Positions 1-9,000 of a stretch of DNA of 56,000 bases are shown here, in pieces. Origin of the DNA: Ignavibacteriales bacterium (GTDB lineage: Bacteria; Bacteroidota; Ignavibacteria; UBA10030); contig JACPUH010000043.1 of the NCBI GenBank assembly GCA_016192345.1, forward strand, positions 1 to 56,000. Reading direction: 5' to 3'. Numbering within the stretch: position 1 is the stretch's first letter; every line of letters starts with the position of its first letter. Made by a program: the position numbers and the translations under genes. Below the pieces are notes generated by a model that searched no databases, was not told the DNA's origin, and was given only the letters and a program-made list of their open reading frames with translations.

Positions 1-119
1 AATCAGCGCGGGAGCCGAAGGAGATGATCTGGCATCAAAGCGACCATGTGATGCCGGAGGAGAAGGAGCTGATCAAGGAACTGACGAACATCGTGGCAGG
101 AAGATTGTACGGTCGTTGA
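1..119 (+). CDS. C-terminal end of an alpha/beta-hydrolase-fold protein (partial)
   Basis: The frame read from base 3 is open to a TGA at 117-119 and gives the last 38 residues of a protein whose start lies outside the window. The tail reads KEMIWHQSDHVMPEEKEL and continues as an amphipathic helix. A Lys-Glu/hydrophobic strand followed by (S/G)-x-H-V and a final helix is the usual C-terminal layout of alpha/beta hydrolases (carboxylesterase or dienelactone-hydrolase types), where this His completes the catalytic triad. Only the His is visible; the nucleophile and acid are off-window, so the substrate cannot be named. It converges on the MFS gene with 19 bases between the two stop codons. Confidence 0.5.
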   Translation, partial: SAREPKEMIWHQSDHVMPEEKELIKELTNIVAGRLYGR

Positions 120-138
120 GGGATTGATTTCCGCTCTT

Positions 139-1356
139 TCATGAGGTCGTCATAGCCTTCGGGAGAACAGTTGCCTTCAGGAGCAATCCGCCCGAAAGAA
201 GTCCGGCCACAAGACATCCCGTCCACAAGGCCGTTGAACCGAACAGGTCCAGCGCGAATGTCCCCAACCAGGGACCGACGGCAAACGCCAGGCTTACCAT
301 CATCTGATAGAACCCCATGTACCGCCCCCGGAGTTGTGATGGGGCGATCTCCCCAAGGAACGATGCCGTGCTGGGGAACAGGATCATCTCCCCGAAAGTC
401 CACACCACCACCGTCATCGCGATAAACCATGCATCCTGCGCAAAGGCCAGGAGCCCGAATCCCAACCCGAACAGAAGTGCCCCGAGCGGCAACGTTCGCT
501 TGTAGGGCCACTCTTCCATGGCGAGATTGAGAGGGATCTCGAGGAAGATGATCAGCCCGGTGTTGACGGTGAACATCAGCCCATAGATCGCCTCGTTGAG
601 ATGAAGATCGCGCACCATGAAGATCGGGAGAGCCGCTTCATGCTGAAAGAAAATGGCGAGAGTCGGCAGGAGCGCCACGAGGAACCAGAAAAGCCGCAGG
701 TTGGACGCGGGATATCCCCGGAGGGCCGAGCCCGTTTCCTTATCACCGGTCGGAGCAGCGTGATGCCGGTGATGCGTGCGGATGGGTGAGAGGCCTAAAA
801 GAAGTCCGGCGGCAAGCGTTGTCGTTGCATTGACGAAGAAAAGTGCCGAGTAGGAGAGAACGGCGAGAAATCCTCCGATCGCAGGGCCGATGCTCATGCC
901 AAGGTTGATGGCAAGGCGAAAGAACGCGAATGCAAGTTTTCTCTGTTCCGGAGGAACGGCATCGGTGACGAAGGTGAGGTTGGCCGGCCGGAAGGCTTCA
1001 CTCGCCATGGCCCAGAGGAACGTGACGGCCAGGATCGATTCGTAGGTGGACAGGAATGGGAAGAAAAAGAGAAATCCTCCCGTCGTAAGGAGTGAGATCT
1101 CCATGATGCGTAATGGGTTGAACCTGTCGCACAGCCAACCTGAAATCGGGGCGGTCACCAGGGCGCCGACACCATAGACGGAGATCGCGAGGCCGGCCTG
1201 CGCCGCGGACAGATGGATCGACCTCGTCAGGTACAGGACAAGGAACGGCAACGCCATGGTCCCCGCGCGGTTGATCAGGGTGGCAAGAAAAAGGAACCAC
1301 ATATCCCGTGGAAGGGCACTGAGCCCCTTCCATGGGTTCGGAAGTTTGAATTGCAT
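139..1356 (-). CDS. MFS transporter, probable drug or metabolite exporter
   Basis: A 405-residue integral membrane protein with about 12 hydrophobic segments, the normal size for the major facilitator superfamily. The loop between helices 2 and 3 reads GWLCDRFNPLR, a good match to MFS motif A (GxxxDRxxRR), and the fourth/fifth helix region is rich in Gly/Pro as in proton-driven exporters. A charged His-rich loop (HHRHH) near the middle separates the two six-helix halves. Motif A plus 12 helices suggests an H+ antiporter of the MdtH/YdeE kind, but the substrate is not evident. The ATG at 1356 has no clear Shine-Dalgarno. It follows the M64 peptidase gene on the same strand, separated by a perfect palindrome that could end that transcript. 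Confidence 0.85.
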   Translation of the reverse strand: MQFKLPNPWKGLSALPRDMWFLFLATLINRAGTMALPFLVLYLTRSIHLSAAQAGLAISVYGVGALVTAPISGWLCDRFNPLRIMEISLLTTGGFLFFFPFLSTYESILAVTFLWAMASEAFRPANLTFVTDAVPPEQRKLAFAFFRLAINLGMSIGPAIGGFLAVLSYSALFFVNATTTLAAGLLLGLSPIRTHHRHHAAPTGDKETGSALRGYPASNLRLFWFLVALLPTLAIFFQHEAALPIFMVRDLHLNEAIYGLMFTVNTGLIIFLEIPLNLAMEEWPYKRTLPLGALLFGLGFGLLAFAQDAWFIAMTVVVWTFGEMILFPSTASFLGEIAPSQLRGRYMGFYQMMVSLAFAVGPWLGTFALDLFGSTALWTGCLVAGLLSGGLLLKATVLPKAMTTS

Positions 1357-1375
1357 GAGGGTGTTGGGAAAAGGT

Positions 1376-1402
1376 GTAGGGCGAAGAGACTCTTCGCCCT
1401 AC
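1376..1402. repeat. Perfect 27-base palindrome between MFS and M64 genes
   Basis: Thirteen-base arms GTAGGGCGAAGAG and CTCTTCGCCCTAC surround a single A. On the minus strand it lies 9 bases after the M64 stop and is followed by CACCTTTTCCC rather than a clean U run, so it may be a weak terminator or a dispersed palindromic repeat. Confidence 0.6.
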
Positions 1403-1411
1403 GGCTGCGCG

Positions 1412-2827
1412 TTACTTCGTATATGAATCAATAACTCGGTTGATGGCCGAACTGCACACGGGGTCGAACCCTACGAGACTTAAAGAAAACATCCGGCAAT
1501 CCAGGGAAGGACGATACAGTCCTTTGGAAACGTAGCCGGCTCCTTCATACGCACCGACCTTCCCCGTGTGTGCAGGATCCCTGAGAAGCTTCATCGCTTG
1601 CTGGTACAGCGGTTCACGCTTCTCATAGTAATCAGGAGCAAGACGGTCGAGTTTTCCCCGGAGCGCTTCCAAACTGTCGTAGCTGACCTTCGCCCACGGT
1701 GTCGGGAGGGATGTCCCGGGTGCGATAAACGACTTCCATTTGATGGTGGCCGGATCGTTGAGCGCCGTGATGTTCGGCTCCCACGGCTCGACTCCTTTTT
1801 GATAGAAATCGACGTACGAAATCTGCGAAGAATAGTACTCATCCCCCAACCCGGCAAATGAATGGCCGAGCTCGTGGACAAACACATAGTCCATCTGCCA
1901 CTCCTGTCCCTTGGTATCGACCTGCGTGTAGCACGTGGTGTAGAGGTTGTAGATGCCTCCTCCTCCGTACCGGTTGTCGTTGCAGAGAATGGTAAGCGCG
2001 TCGTAGGGGACGTTCCCCGCGATATCCCGCAGGACACGGTTCTCTTCGGTCAAGACGTACCGTGCACTGCCGAAGGTGTTGTACATGGTCCCGAGGGCGT
2101 TCTCCTTCCACTCGTTCTTATCCGGCTTGTCGATGCCTGATTCGTTTGACTCGACTTCGATGATCCAGACGTTGAATTCCTTCTTCCGTTCCTTGAAGGG
2201 GCTGATGCTGAAGAGCGCATCCGCGAAATGTTGTGCATCCTTGTTGAACTTCGCCATATCCGCTTTCGCGTATCCATCGCCGATGATGAGAAGGTCAACC
2301 TTGCTCTGCGGCGCGCCGTTATCAAGGATCTTTTTTGATTGGTACTGGGCGGTTCGTCGTTGCCTGTTGACCTGTGTCGGGGAATTTGGGTCGATGACAG
2401 TTGAGAACACCTCATGGAAGATCATCTGTCTATCCCTGCGTGAAATGGTCACCTGCACGGGATGTTTGGGAAAAGGAAACCGGACCGTTTCGTGGAAGGT
2501 CCTGAAGGTCCCGGCCAACGCTTCCCCGGTCGATTGCCATTCGTTAAAGATGCTGGAGAAGCCGCGGGAGTAGATCAGCGAGGCCGAGGCAACATCATAC
2601 ACGCGCATCACGTACTCTCCGAGGTTGAGGTTGTCCACCAGCCGGGTACGGCTCCCCGGCCACGGACCTTCTTCGTACACCTTGTCGAGGGCCACTGTTT
2701 CGGCTCCCTTCGTCCCTGTGTGATGGTAATCGACCCGCATGGTTTTGTCGGCAAAATACGTGGTGAAGCTTTGGGAGAGGAGAACTGATGGGATCAAGGC
2801 GAGCAAGAGTGAAATTGTTTTTTTCAT
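1412..2827 (-). CDS. Secreted zinc metallopeptidase, M64 (IgA peptidase) family
   Basis: A 471-residue exported protein. The start is set at the ATG at 2827, not the longer frame, because it is preceded by AAGGACC and opens a clear Sec signal (MKKTISLLLALIPSVLLSQS). After a beta-rich N-terminal domain comes a catalytic domain with VDLLIIGDGY, typical of M64, and the zinc site HELGHSFAGLGDEYY at about residues 318-331. This is HExxHxxGxxD, with two His and an Asp as metal ligands and Glu as base. Family members are extracellular proteases; the founding member cleaves immunoglobulin A, but most environmental homologues have unknown targets. All key residues are present. The gap upstream (2828-2966) contains two palindromes and a poor TTGCAC-16-TATCGT promoter-like pair. 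Confidence 0.88.
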   Translation of the reverse strand: MKKTISLLLALIPSVLLSQSFTTYFADKTMRVDYHHTGTKGAETVALDKVYEEGPWPGSRTRLVDNLNLGEYVMRVYDVASASLIYSRGFSSIFNEWQSTGEALAGTFRTFHETVRFPFPKHPVQVTISRRDRQMIFHEVFSTVIDPNSPTQVNRQRRTAQYQSKKILDNGAPQSKVDLLIIGDGYAKADMAKFNKDAQHFADALFSISPFKERKKEFNVWIIEVESNESGIDKPDKNEWKENALGTMYNTFGSARYVLTEENRVLRDIAGNVPYDALTILCNDNRYGGGGIYNLYTTCYTQVDTKGQEWQMDYVFVHELGHSFAGLGDEYYSSQISYVDFYQKGVEPWEPNITALNDPATIKWKSFIAPGTSLPTPWAKVSYDSLEALRGKLDRLAPDYYEKREPLYQQAMKLLRDPAHTGKVGAYEGAGYVSKGLYRPSLDCRMFSLSLVGFDPVCSSAINRVIDSYTK

Positions 2828-2881
2828 ATTGAGGTCCTTAAAGAAGCGTCGGTAAGTTAAAGAGATAACGAAGACACAAGC

Positions 2882-2895
2882 TATCGTATACGATA
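2882..2895. promoter_or_regulatory. Perfect palindrome, possible operator for the M64 gene
   Basis: TATCGTATACGATA is an exact 14-base inverted repeat about 55 bases upstream of the M64 ATG and overlaps the -10-like TATCGT. Position and symmetry fit a dimeric repressor site, but no regulator is assigned. Confidence 0.3.
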
Positions 2896-2908
2896 AAGGG
2901 TATTCCTT

Positions 2909-2935
2909 GTAGTGCAACCTGTCAGGTTGCGCTAC
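2909..2935. repeat. Hairpin-forming palindrome with CCTGACAGG core
   Basis: GTAGTGCAACCTG and CAGGTTGCGCTAC form a 13-base stem with one mismatch around one T. It lies between the M2 and M64 genes. The same ACCTGTCAGGT core recurs in the palindrome at 15211-15241, so this may be a dispersed family. Confidence 0.6.
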
Positions 2936-2966
2936 CGGCCCTTTTAAAAGAGCCTTTGCGCAATCA

Positions 2967-4757
2967 TCAAATCGTATGCTTTCTTCCTTTGTTGAGATCC
3001 TGGAGATACTTCATCAACGGCTCAAAATACCGAAGCATTGCATTGGCGTTAAGATCCTCCCCGGTGGTTCCCTTCAGGACGATCCGCCAATCACGGGACG
3101 CGCCGGGAGTCATGATCTTCTTGAGAAATTCCCCGACCTCCTTGCTTCCGTAGTAGTCGGTCACACGCGGGTCCTGCTTCAGGATGGTGGTTGCAATATG
3201 GTCATGGAGCTGGAACAGCAGGACATAGGAAAGCGCGTAATCATAATACTGTGCCGCATCGTCGTTGATATGGGTTTTGGTGGCTGCATCACAGTATTGT
3301 TCACCGCGGGAAGTGGGAGGGATGATCCCCTGGTATTCCTTTACAATTTCCCACCATTTCGCGTTGTACTGATCCTTCGGGAGGTTCTTCTCATACAGTT
3401 CATGTTCAAAGTGCGACATCGTTCCTGTTGAGAAGGGAATGAACACGGCATAGTTCAATGCTTCCTTCAGAAGAGCCTGGACCGGATCGACTTTCGCTTC
3501 CTTCGGAGCGATGCCACGCCCCTCGAGAAACGGTTTCTGCATCGAGGCGAGACCGATCATGCTTCCGATCGCTTCGTGGTAGCCGCGGTTGGCCCCCTCG
3601 CGCAGGAGCGGTGGGACATCCGGGTTTGTATAACTTATGAAATAATACACATGTCCCAGTTCATGGTGGGTCGTCTCATACCATTCGGCGTTCGGTTCGA
3701 CGCTCATCAGGGAGCGGAGGTCGTTCTGCAGGTCGAGATGCCAGGCACTCGCGTGGTTATTCTTTTTGTACGCAGCCCCTTCCGGAAGCGGGTAGAGCGA
3801 TGAGCGATCCCAGAAACTTCGCGGCAACGCGGGCCATCCGAGGCTGACGTAGAATTCCTCCGCCTGCTTCACGATCCACTCCGGAGTTTTGTCTTTCAGG
3901 GAGGCGTCGATGTCCATGCCTTCCACTGACACCATGGCGCTCCAATCCTGTCCCCACCGGTTCGGAAGCCAGTCGGCGGGAAGCATATCGGGAACAGGCT
4001 GGCGGTATTTCTTCGCGAGTTCGTATCGCGCGTACGTGTGCAGCTCACGGTACAGAGGGCGCAACTCGCGGTTCAACTTGTCCATCAGTTCCATCATTTC
4101 CTGAACCGTCATGCCGTAGTCGGAGACCTGGTAGGCGAAGTAGGAGGAATAGCCGAGCGGCTTCACCGTGGCGTTGCGCAGACGCCGGAGATTGTCGAGA
4201 CCGTCCTTCAAGACGGTTCCCACATTCTTCGAGGCCTCCCATGCGGCGCGGCGTTCCTTCAGGTTGGCCGACGTCCGGAGGATCTCGTCGATACGGTTCG
4301 TCGTGACGGGTTTTCCACCGATTTTGAACTCGAAGCCGTACAGAGCTTCGGTCTGCTTTGTCTCCGCTGCGATCCGTTCCTCCACAATCTCCTCCACCAT
4401 CTCCGGGTTATCCGCGGCAAGGTAGAGGATTCGCTCAAACTGTTTGACCTGTAGGGGGGTGAGCCGGTCCTTCTGTTCGAGAAAACGCTGTGCGGTCTCG
4501 ATGTTGGCCTTGCTCCCGGTGAAGGCGGAGAACTCCGCGCGCGCTTTTTTGGTCGTGTTCGCGTTGGTCTCATCTCCCTCCACGATGCGGGTATTGGAGT
4601 TCCACTCCGCCAGGCTGTAGGCATAGCTGAGCTCGAGATATTTTGTCGTGTAGGTATCGAGGAACTGTTGTGCCTCCTGCTGCACGGAGGGTTGGCATGC
4701 GACGAACAGGAAAAGAAGGACGATCAAAAACTTGCTGAGGACGTGAAAGAAGTTCAT
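2967..4757 (-). CDS. Lipoprotein zinc peptidase, M2 (angiotensin-converting-enzyme-like) family
   Basis: A 596-residue protein from the ATG at 4757; the longer frame adds 53 residues unlike a leader and is rejected. The N-terminus is a lipoprotein signal with lipobox LFVAC (Cys21), so the enzyme should be anchored in the periplasm. The zinc site is HELGH at 365-369, followed by REGANRGYHEAIG with Glu395 as third ligand; this spacing and the REGAN motif are diagnostic of family M2, dipeptidyl carboxypeptidases that release C-terminal dipeptides. The length is close to one ACE catalytic domain. The upstream ribosome site is weak (GGATCGGGTG). It lies downstream of the GNAT gene with a 159-base, purine-rich gap, so it may have its own promoter. 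Confidence 0.88.
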   Translation of the reverse strand: MNFFHVLSKFLIVLLFLFVACQPSVQQEAQQFLDTYTTKYLELSYAYSLAEWNSNTRIVEGDETNANTTKKARAEFSAFTGSKANIETAQRFLEQKDRLTPLQVKQFERILYLAADNPEMVEEIVEERIAAETKQTEALYGFEFKIGGKPVTTNRIDEILRTSANLKERRAAWEASKNVGTVLKDGLDNLRRLRNATVKPLGYSSYFAYQVSDYGMTVQEMMELMDKLNRELRPLYRELHTYARYELAKKYRQPVPDMLPADWLPNRWGQDWSAMVSVEGMDIDASLKDKTPEWIVKQAEEFYVSLGWPALPRSFWDRSSLYPLPEGAAYKKNNHASAWHLDLQNDLRSLMSVEPNAEWYETTHHELGHVYYFISYTNPDVPPLLREGANRGYHEAIGSMIGLASMQKPFLEGRGIAPKEAKVDPVQALLKEALNYAVFIPFSTGTMSHFEHELYEKNLPKDQYNAKWWEIVKEYQGIIPPTSRGEQYCDAATKTHINDDAAQYYDYALSYVLLFQLHDHIATTILKQDPRVTDYYGSKEVGEFLKKIMTPGASRDWRIVLKGTTGEDLNANAMLRYFEPLMKYLQDLNKGRKHTI

Positions 4758-4916
4758 AGGGAGCACCCGATCCTTTCTGGAAAATGATGACGCCAATGTA
4801 ATAAAAAGAAAAGAAGAAAAAACGAGCGGGGAGAGGGGGGGGAAATGGAGGAAAGCGGGTTGTAGCGTGAGGGTCCGGGGATTCTCACAAGTGAGTTTCC
4901 CGGTCTCTCTCTTCAC

Positions 4917-5423
4917 TCAATCCTGGGAACCGGGGCTTCCATCAAGTCCTGCGAGCTTCTTGAATGCTTTCGGCTTCATGCCGTAATCAACCCAATCATG
5001 ATTCTGCTCGGCGCCGAGGCGTTCGTAGAACCGCATGCTGTCCTTGTTCCATGGGGCTACCTCCCATTTGATGACGCCACAAGTGTGCGCAACAGCCTCC
5101 CGAGCGGCGGCTTTCATTAAGGCTTCGCCGATCCGAAGGTTTCGGGCCTCCGGAGCCACGAAGAGTTCCTTGATATACATTGTCGGTTTGGCAATCGCCG
5201 TGTAAGGGATGAAGTAGTACACGAGCATCCCGGCGATCGTTCGCGTTTCAGGATCTTCGGCGACAAAGCAATGGAAGCTGGGTGGGTTCCGTCGAAAGCC
5301 ATGGTCGAGGATCACCTTCTCCGTAATGGCAAACACATCGATGTAGTGCTCGAACTCGGCCAGCCCCCGCATCAGGGGGAGCAGTTGAGGAATATCCTGT
5401 TCCCGCGCTTTTCGGATTGTCAT
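4917..5423 (-). CDS. GNAT-family N-acetyltransferase, diamine acetyltransferase-like
   Basis: A 168-residue single-domain GNAT protein. It shows the N-terminal IRKAREQDIPQLLPL start, the central strand MYIKELFVAPEARN, the acetyl-CoA pyrophosphate loop (ARNLRIGEALM in place of the usual R/QxxGxG/A) and the C-terminal WNKDSMRFYERLGA helix-strand. The order and the WEVAPWN...FYERLGA block resemble spermidine/spermine acetyltransferases, so a small amine is a plausible acceptor; this is inferred from family likeness only. The start ATG overlaps the stop of the upstream membrane gene in an ATGA arrangement (5420-5423), so the two are translationally joined. Confidence 0.82.
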   Translation of the reverse strand: MTIRKAREQDIPQLLPLMRGLAEFEHYIDVFAITEKVILDHGFRRNPPSFHCFVAEDPETRTIAGMLVYYFIPYTAIAKPTMYIKELFVAPEARNLRIGEALMKAAAREAVAHTCGVIKWEVAPWNKDSMRFYERLGAEQNHDWVDYGMKPKAFKKLAGLDGSPGSQD

Positions 5424-5899
5424 GGCGACTCTGATTCGTTGGGACCTTCGGTCTTTCGCTCAGTACGAGTGAAGGTAAGAAATTGAGAACGGAATTGAGA
5501 ACTGCCGAGCAACAGAGCGCACCCCATGGCAATATAAAAGGGAGAAAGATACGGCTTAGGGATGGGGGATTGTCGCAAGAGAAAGCCGAGTAAGATCATA
5601 AGGGCGATCATCACATACCCGCGGGGGGCAAGGAACGAAGTTAAGGGGCTTCGGTCCGGAAGGCGATGGATTCTCAGGGCATTTTGTTCCGCGATCCTTC
5701 GGAACCCGGAGTAGTACCCGAGAATCCCGAACCCGATCCCGGCCGTACCCAGAATCAGCGGCATACGTCCTTCAGCCTCCTGCAACCAACCTACTCCCCG
5801 CACGAGGAGGAACACACCGACGATGCCCCAGAGAGATCCCGCCGTGAGGAAGAGCCACTTTTTATGAACGGTGGGAATGAAGTTCATAGGCATCGACAT
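5420..5899 (-). CDS. Small integral membrane protein of unknown function
   Basis: A 159-residue protein with four hydrophobic segments: about residues 13-33, 45-62, 92-110 and 120-135. A basic loop (RRIAEQNALRIHR) follows segment two, and the tail is charged and Ser/Glu-rich. I do not recognise a family. Three in-frame ATG codons occur in the first five residues and none has a clear ribosome site, so the exact start is uncertain by up to four residues. It is the first gene of a pair with the GNAT gene (ATGA overlap). The region upstream is a repeat-bearing gap with no obvious promoter. Confidence 0.65.
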   Translation of the reverse strand: MSMPMNFIPTVHKKWLFLTAGSLWGIVGVFLLVRGVGWLQEAEGRMPLILGTAGIGFGILGYYSGFRRIAEQNALRIHRLPDRSPLTSFLAPRGYVMIALMILLGFLLRQSPIPKPYLSPFYIAMGCALLLGSSQFRSQFLTFTRTERKTEGPNESESP

Positions 5900-5930
5900 C
5901 GCGCTGAAAAAAACAATTTAAAAGAATTTC

Positions 5931-6018
5931 CCGCGAATCTCCGCGAATCCTTACGGAGGATGATCAAGACCGGTATCGCTGGATTTCTATTCGCGGAGAT
6001 TCGTGTGGGTTCGTGGGA
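5931..6018. repeat. Inverted repeat made of 10-base TTCGTG/TTCGCG-type units
   Basis: Arms CGAATCTCCGCGAAT (5934-5948) and ATTCGCGGAGATTCG (5989-6003) are exact complements 40 bases apart. The right arm is itself a degenerate 10-base tandem: ATTCGCGGAG, ATTCGTGTGG, GTTCGTGGGA. It fills most of the gap between the lyase stop and the small membrane gene. Related TTCGTG units occur near 21600 and 34340-34506. Confidence 0.7.
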
Positions 6019-6038
6019 GAATAACCGAGAGTTCAGGT

Positions 6039-9000
6039 TCATTTCCGTGGTCCGAAGATCAGTGCCCCCATCGACCCCAGATCCCACCATGTCTGGTTGG
6101 AGGTAAAACCGGCCCAGAGGTACACGTTCTTGCGATAGGTCGACCCGTCATTTTCGTTGATCGCCACATCGAACCCGATCTTCATGCCGGGCTGAGGTTT
6201 CAACCTGTTCAGACTGGAAAGGGGATATCGGCAGATGATGGTGTATCCCTTCTCCGTCCTGTTGAAAAATGTCTCGGCGTTCTGGACGAGGAGCGGCTTC
6301 GGCAGAGTCGGTCCGCCGGCCCCGTGCCCGCGCCAGAGTTCCTGGGGAAGTTCGGTTTTCCGGTACTCCGGCATGGAGAGATGGCGGAACAGTCCTGGAG
6401 TCGGCGGATCGGTCCCCTGGTCCGCTGTGGTGCGCGTATCGATCACCACCTCCATGCAATCGGTGTCCCACGCGTAGCTCATTCTCGGGTATTCCCACGT
6501 CGTTATCACCGTCTGGTCCAGGACGTCGGCCCCCACGTAGAGGTACTCATCGTCGTACAGCGCGTAGATTTTTGCCGAGAGATCGGAGAGTCCCTGCCAA
6601 GGTTGATTCCCCAACAGGAGCTTATGGGCTTGCGTCGGTTTGTCGATGGTGACCGGGTTCTCCCTGTTCCAGCCGTGCCAGCTTCCATCAAGCGAGGGGG
6701 GTGTCGCGGCAAAGTGGGCGATCCCTGCATAGAGATCCCGTTCGAACTCAAAGCTGAAGTTCCCGCTCTCCAACTTCAGTCGCGCAGGATAATACTGGTT
6801 GTTTGGGTTATACCCACCAAGCAGAACGGGGAGAGAGATTTTCTTTGTCTCAAGAGGCTGTAGCGTTACATCGCTTCTGGTGGGCTCTGTCGTTTTCCAT
6901 GATTTGTCGAGGCTGAGCTGGGTCGTTACGATCTGCTTCTCGCGTGTCTGGTTTATCAGCGAGACCTCAACGCGCCCCTGACCTCCGTTCGCAAGCATGA
7001 GTTCGCCGGTAACGGGTTGGGTTACGCGGAGCGTCTTTTGTATTTGCTCCGATCCAAACCGGATCGTTGCCAGATAGGTAACAGGGGGTGCATCATTGGG
7101 AATTTCCAGGTTGATCGTGAAAACGGACGCGCGTCCAATTGGCACCCGTTGTGTTTCCGAACTACGCCCCTCAATCCAGTCGGCATCGGAGCGGTACCGG
7201 CCGGGCGAAGTGGTTCGCCGGATCGTCCCCTTGTTGAGGGGAAGCAGGTTGACAACGCCCCCCCACCAGGTCAACTGGCTGTTGACCCGCTCCTTCCAGT
7301 CGGGGGAGGGGTTGATGGAAACATTTCCTTCGATGGCATTCGGCGTAGAGTTCCAGACGCGCACCGTGAGGGCATTCGAACGACCGACGAACAGTGTGCT
7401 GTCGGTCGGAGCGATCAACTCGAGGGCAACCTTGCCGGTGCGTTGAAGGATCGCGTATTCTCCCTCCCGCTGGAGGGGCATGGGGGTTCCATCGACTTCA
7501 ATCGTTGTTATTCCCGGGGCATGGATGCGGATCCGGTTGTACTGCTCGGGGGTTCGGAGGGAAAGCGTCCGGCCGCTCCATTGGCATTCAAGTTCTGCGA
7601 GGGGAACATCGGAGCTGACCACCACACGTGACCCATCCCGCACTTCTTTGATCCCAAATCCCGAAAAGGCTTTAAGGGCGGTTCCTTCCTTTCTCATCAC
7701 CCAATATTCGGAGCGGGGGATATCGACGAAGATCTCGTCCACGCCATCGACCCGCTGAACGACGTATGTATTCCGTGAGCGACGTGTGTATTCGAGCACC
7801 GAGGGCTCGCGGTCATACGCGTGCATCAGGTGTGCGAAGCGCGTCGAGTCAGTGACACGCCGGCTGATCACCATCGGCATGGGTTTGGGGTCGGTTACCA
7901 TCTGTTTATAAAAGCCTCCAATGCGGGGGGCGATCGCCTGGAAGACCCTCGTGTTGCTCTCTCCGATGGCTCTGACCATGAAGTGCTGGTTCCCCTCCGT
8001 GAACACTCCACTCCAGCCGGTTTCGGTGAGCCCCGAACGGATTTCCTTCAGTTGATCATAGCCGGCGATGCCGGGCTCGTGGCCGAAGAGGTCGCGCGGC
8101 TCGGGCTTCAACGGAAGTCCGTTCAGCGAGAGTGTGCCGAAACTCTGCAGCGGCAAGTCGATGGTGCGCCGGTCCGATGAAACGAAATCGACGAGGTCGA
8201 GAAAATAATCCCCCACCTGCAAGAGGGTCCGGGTGATCTTCGACCCGGGATAGGCCGTTGTCGATGCACCGGAGGAAATCTGGAATCCCGGAAGCGCTCC
8301 AAAGAAGATGCCGTACCCGTTCGTCCAGGTCTGGGTCGTCTGGTCGATGACCGGCGTGTTGTGAGCGATCGACTGGCGAAACCAGAGTTGGAGGTTCGGG
8401 TTGAAATACGATTCGTTCAGGGGATCCAGCAGCCAGTTTCGCCCTTGTGCGTAGTACCCGATCTGCATCCGGTCGGGGTGCCCATGTTCGCCCCCCATGA
8501 TTCCATAGTCGAGATACAGGTACCGCCGGTCCTTCCCGGAGCCGTTGCGCAACACGCTGAACCCGTTTCCCTCAAGGTTCACGCTTTCCCCGGGGATGAT
8601 ATCCATCGAATAGTTTGGAAGTTCGGCCGCGATGTTAAACATCGTGACCGGCGCATCGGCCTCCCCCAGTGCGGAGGTCTCGCCGACGATCTGTTTCCCG
8701 CGGACGACATTGGTGAGGTTGAGAAGAGCGAGGTACTTCGGGTCATTGTAGACGGCATACCCGACCTCATAGTATGTCGCGTACTCCAGGATATTCCCGC
8801 CGCCGCTGTCCTTGCTGCGGGGAAATTCATAATTGGGGAGGATCAGGTCGAACGGCACATCGAACATCTTCTTCATCGTCCGTCCGGCAATTTCGAGATG
8901 GTACAGGTCGATCCCGTTATGGCGGGCCATCTCGGCAAGATGGATCATGCCGCGCAGCGCCACGAAGTGATAGCCGGACCATTCCGCCCAGAACCCGCTT

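Noticed and set aside
2828..4756. Longer N-termini for the two metallopeptidases (starts at 2917 and 4916)
   Set aside because: The extensions precede clear signal or lipoprotein signal peptides and cross intergenic palindromes or purine-rich gaps; the internal ATGs are the better starts.
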